This document shows, piece by piece, positions 60,159 to 64,000 of a DNA stretch of 64,000 nt. This stretch comes from Chlamydomonas sphaeroides (taxonomy: Eukaryota > Chlorophyta > Chlorophyceae > Chlamydomonadales > Chlamydomonadaceae), in NCBI GenBank assembly GCA_001662425.1, contig BDDC01000111.1:23324-87323 (forward strand), in the 5' to 3' direction. Each line of letters starts with the position of its first letter. Position 1 is the first letter of the stretch. Both the position numbers and the translations under genes were made by a program. The notes under the pieces were generated by a model, which had not been told where the DNA came from, made no database searches, and worked only from the letters and a program-made list of their open reading frames with translations.

Positions 60159-60685
60159 GCCAGCGCTGGTCTTGATGATCAAATTAAGTAACGGCACAGC
60201 ATTCAGGTACTCTGTGTGTCAATAGCGTTTTGTACAGGCCGCGGGTCAAAGTGAGTCTCTTGCCCCATTAATGTGATCAGTGCGCAGCCATATGCATACA
60301 GGAGGTCCGTCAAGGTTTCGGGAGCGGCCCGAGCGAGGACAGCGAATGAGTTCCGGGTTGGATCGCGTTCTTGCCCAAAATTGGGTGCGCAGCGCCCACA
60401 GTCGCTTCGCCGCATGCTAATTGACGCGACCCATCCTTACTGTGCGTGCGCGCCTGGCGCAGTGCTTCGCCCTGCTGACACACACAAGCGGTCGACCCGC
60501 CACCTGTGCGCCTACGGTAGCGGTGAACTCCCTCTCACTGCAACGCACTGTGCATATCGACGGGCGTGCGTGTAAGCTAGAAATACACGGCTGTTGGCGT
60601 GGGCGACACGCTCCCGCCATCTTCACCGTTGAATCGTCTCAGCGCAGCGAACGGCAGCTGAGCGTACCCTGCCTGCCGGTCTGCG
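60159..60685. promoter_or_regulatory. Divergent promoter region of TEX9 and MSH6
   Basis: 527 bp between two start codons facing apart. It must carry both promoters and 5' UTRs. No TATA box or named element is evident. Confidence 0.5.
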
Positions 60686-63600
60686 ATGGATAGCTCGGGC
60701 GCGAGAATGAAGCAGAAGCCAATCAGCGCGTTCTTCGGCGCCTCCGGCAAGAAGGACGACAAGCCTTCGGCCCAGCAGAAGATATCCGCCTTCTTCGGCG
60801 GGGGAGCGAAGACGCCGGGCACTGCTGCCGGAGGTGAGCTCAGTCGGCCAGCGGGGGCTTACGACAAGGCGGTGTGCGCTGTCGGGCCCAGCTGTCGGGG
60901 AAGGCGGCTCGGGACGTGCTGAGCACGTTCACACCGGGGCAAGCTAACAGCCGCCCCCCCCCCCTCTTGGTCTTGCCCCGCAGCCAAGACCGCCGGCGCC
61001 GACGCTGCCACGCCCGGCGGCCCAGCTGCTACCCCTGGCGGCGCTGCCGCCACGCCCGGACCCGCAGCCACGCCCCCCGCGACGGCGCCCGCGCCTCCCT
61101 CCTCCGCCAAGCCCGCGGCCGCCCCCGCGCCGCCCAAGCCGTCGGCCGCCAAGGGCCCCGCCAAGACGCCGGCCGCCAAGGAGCCGGCGCCCAAGAAGGC
61201 CAAGACCGCCGCCAAGCCCTCGGACAAGGCCAGCGCGGCCAAGGGCAAGGGGGGCGCCAAGGCCAAGGCCGCCAAGCCCGCAGCCGGCCTCAAGCGCCTC
61301 AAGCGCAAGGTGCGCGGAGGGTGCGGCAGGGCGAGACGTAGCGGCGGCATGTGCATGCGCCCTTCGCGCCGGCAGCCTAGGGCGTAGCGCTCGCCTGGCG
61401 GCCCACAGCCTTCGGGGCTGCTTAAGGGCCCTCGCTGGTGGTCGCTGGTGGTCGCTGGTGGAGCTCGACCACCAGCGGGGTGGCGTGGCCTCCATGCGGC
61501 CGGCCTGCAGGTGTCGAGACAGCGCCGCCTGCCTCCGTTTGAAGCCAGCGCCAAGTGCGGGTCCAGCATCCCCCTGCCCCCTCCACGGCGCCGTGTGTTT
61601 CAGTGTTAGGTAGAACAGAACCCCACACCGTGTGTTTGTTTGACACTACTTGTATCGCGCCTTAGGTGGTGCTGGACGAGGAGGACGAGGCGGCGGCGGC
61701 GGCCGAGGAGGGGCTGGAGGACGAGGTCGAGGGCGAGGAGGAGGCGCACAGCGAGGGCAGCGAGTACGAGGGTGAGGCGCGCTGGGCAGCTGGCGGGCAG
61801 CTGGCGGGCCGGCACAGAGGTGCAGGCGCTCAGCACTGCGGGCTTGGCGCTGCATGCCTGGTAGTGGTGGGGCTGGGCAGCATCTGTGCCTGGAGATTGG
61901 CATGGAGGGCGCCCTGAGGGCGCCGTGGGGAACGGCCGCACTGAGGACGCGTGCGCCTTTGGGTGCCCCGCGCACCGCTCGCACCCTGTGGTGTGAGGCC
62001 ATGGCTGTGCGCCGCAGCCTCGCCTGGTGCCAACCCCCAAGCCCTGCTGCCCCACCTGGCGCCCCCGCTCCGCCGCAGCCGAGGCGAGCGGCAGCGGCAG
62101 CGACGAGGAGTTCTCCGCCGACGAGGAGGAGGAGAGCGAGGAGGGCAGCGAGGACGAGGAGGAGGAGGCCGAGAGCGAGGAGGAGGAGGCGGGCGTGGGA
62201 GCTAAGCGCAAGCGGCCGGCCGCTAAGGTGAGCGGTGTCTGTTTCCCTGCCCAGTGGTCCGCAACGGAGCAGCCACACCCACGGGGCTGCAGCGGCCACG
62301 CAGACCAGCCCTCACCTCCGGTACCTCTGCTTGACCCTCCTGGCTCCGCAACCCCCGACCCCTGTGCCCGCCCTTCCCCAGGCCTCGGCTGCCGCCAAGC
62401 GCACCCCCGCGGCCGCCGGCAAGGCCAAGACAGCCGCCGGCGGCGCCTCCACGCCCGCGCCCGCCCGCACGCCCGCCGCCGTGTCCGGCGGCCTCGCGAC
62501 GCCCGCCGCCGGCACCGCCTCCAAGGGCCCCGCCTCCGCCATGGCCGGCCGCTTCGCCTGCGGCGCCTCCACCCCGGGCACCGTGGCGCCTGCGCTGGGC
62601 GGCGCCGCCAGCGCCGGCGGCCGCAGCACGGGCGGCCGCAGCGGCGCCTCGGCCACGCCCTCGTCGGTCCGCAGCCAGCGCAGCACGCTGTCGGAGGCGC
62701 CCACCGAGTCGCAGGGTGCGTGCGGGTCCCGCACGCTACGGTCGCGACTGCGGCCCCTGCCACGATGCCCCTCGCCTGCTGGTGCCCCTCCTCGCTGGTC
62801 AGGAGGCCTCCCCTCCCGGCCTCTGCGGCTGCGCCCCGCAACCCACAGCCGCCCGCCTCTCGCCTGCTCCTGACCGGTTGTTCCCGGGCCCTGCGGCCGT
62901 GCCCCACACGCAGCTGCCGAGGTGTCGCTGGGCGTGGCCGCCTGCGCCGACGGCGACGCGGCGCGCTTCCTGGAGCGCATGGCCTCGCGCTACACCTTCC
63001 TGGCGCCTGAGAACATCAAGGACGCGGCCGGGCTGCGGCCCGACCACCCCGACTACGACCTGCGCACCCTGCACATACCGCCCGGCTGGTGGGCAGGGGA
63101 GTCGGGGAGGCGGGAGCGATTGGGCTGTGTGTGGAGGGCGGTGGCGGCTGTACAATACCCTTGTTGCGAAGCTGGAAGAGGAGTGTGGGGTGTTGACAGT
63201 GGGTTGTGGGGGGGGCGGTGAAGGGGAGCCGCCTCTGCAACGCTGCCCCCCCTCTGCGCCGCTTGCGCCGCCGCCCAGGTTCCAGAAAGCCAAGATCACC
63301 GACGCGCAGCAGCAGTGGTGGAACATCAAGGCCGCCAACTTTGACAGCGTGCTGCTGTTCAAGGTCGGCAAGTTCTACGAGGTGAGGCGCGGCGGGGGCG
63401 GGGGAACGCAGGCGGGGGCTTAGGAAAGGTAGGAGGGTCGAGGGGATGTAGCGGATCGCCTGCTGACCTTGACCGCTACCCAACCCCCTCCCCATCCCAT
63501 ACTCTTGCTGCTGTACCTCCTCCCATTGCTGCGTATCCACCCGCCCTCCCCTCTTCCCCTCCCCTCCCTTCCCTCCCCATCCCGCCAGATGTTTGAGATG

Positions 63601-64000
63601 GACGCCTTTGTGGGGGTGGACGTGCTGGGGCTGGCCTTCATGAAGGGCGAGCAGCCGCACGCGGGCTTCCCCGAGGTCAAGTACGCCGACATGGCGGAGG
63701 GCCTGGCGCGGGCGGGCTACAGGGTGGTGGTGGTGGAGCAGGTGAGGGGCAGGGACGGGTAAGGAGAGGATGGGAGGGCAAGGTAGGGGCTGCGGGGAGG
63801 AGCAGGCAGCGTCAGCATGGGAGCGTCAGAAGCGAGCGGGTGCGTGCGGCGGCCGGTGGCCGGTGGCGGTGCCGCATTCGCCCTCCTCACCCCTCCACTC
63901 GCCTGCTCCCCACCCCGCGCCCCCCCTCAGACGGAGACGCCCGACATGCTTAAGGTCCGCAACGAGGAGCGCAAGAAGCGCGGCCTCAAGCAGGTGGGGC
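60686..64000 (+). CDS. MSH6: DNA mismatch repair protein MSH6, N-terminal part (continues past window)
   Basis: Nine exons lie in the window: 60686-60833, 60984-61309, 61666-61771, 62079-62227, 62382-62715, 62914-63088, 63279-63381, 63589-63741 and 63931-63993 (519 codons). A donor GT follows at 63994. MSH6 pairs with MSH2 as MutS-alpha to recognise mismatches. Two PCNA-interaction boxes sit at residues 10-17 (QKPISAFF) and 30-37 (QQKISAFF). Residues 50-370 are Ala/Lys/Pro-rich and then strongly acidic, with Lys/Arg clusters. I see no PWWP or Tudor fold. The MutS mismatch-binding domain I begins near residue 385: RPDHPDYDLRTLHIP, then QWWNIKAANFDSVLLFKVGK, FYEMFEMDAFVGVDVLGLAF and MKGEQPHAGFPEVKYADMAE. 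The Phe of the FYE motif that stacks on mismatches is present. TETPDMLKVRNEERKK closes the visible part. Confidence 0.93.
61431..61478. repeat. 10-bp tandem repeat with hairpin in MSH6 intron 2
   Basis: Three to four copies of TCGCTGGTGG are followed, after AGCTCGA, by the reverse complement CCACCAGCG, so the last copy can fold into a 9-bp stem. It lies in an MSH6 intron of 356 bp. Confidence 0.8.

Noticed and set aside
1..64000. tRNA or rRNA genes
   Set aside because: I looked for cloverleaf arms and box A/B patterns by eye and found none convincing. A tRNAscan-SE run would settle it.

Overview
This is a nuclear window from a GC-rich, intron-dense green alga, most likely a chlamydomonadalean/volvocine relative of Chlamydomonas. 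The evidence is the many short GT-AG introns with pyrimidine-rich ends, exons made of GC-ending codons with long Ala, Gly, Gln and Pro runs, TGTAA-type poly(A) signals, an alga-style receptor kinase, and proteins whose closest recognisable relatives are eukaryotic (MSH6, TEX9, a SOUL heme-binding protein). Two runs of N mark it as a draft scaffold. All exon models below were read by eye from open frames and splice sites. Phases were checked arithmetically: every model sums to whole codons and every junction keeps frame.

Layout: 1-4323 (-) is the 5' part of a Ser/Thr kinase gene whose 3' end lies outside the window. 4759-9205 (+) is a membrane protein with an SPL1/CRR1-like module and ankyrin-like C-terminus. 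9206-13120 is a gene-poor stretch with a 25-bp minisatellite and two copies of a short inverted-repeat transposon. 13121-21186 (+) is a receptor-like kinase with 21 exons and an assembly gap in intron 8. 22728-24055 (+) is a predicted plastid SOUL heme-binding protein. 24918-44483 (-) is an enormous coiled-coil gene, 32 exons and about 4,986 residues. 45229-53536 (-) is a second giant coiled-coil gene of about 2,244 residues, broken by a probably artefactual gap. 54551-56799 (+) is a HAD phosphatase. 57272-57552 is a third transposon copy. 57845-60158 (-) is a TEX9 orthologue. 60686 to the window end (+) is the start of MSH6.

Three gene pairs are divergent and share short intergenic promoters: kinase/membrane protein (435 bp), coiled-coil A/HAD phosphatase (about 1 kb) and TEX9/MSH6 (527 bp). 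The two giant coiled-coil genes lie head-to-tail on the same strand only 745 bp apart. The apparent first exon of the downstream one looks like an internal exon, so the two may be one gene of over 7,000 residues. This 28-kb coiled-coil block, next to the ciliary/centriolar-satellite-type protein TEX9, is the least explained part of the window. The genes otherwise show no shared pathway.
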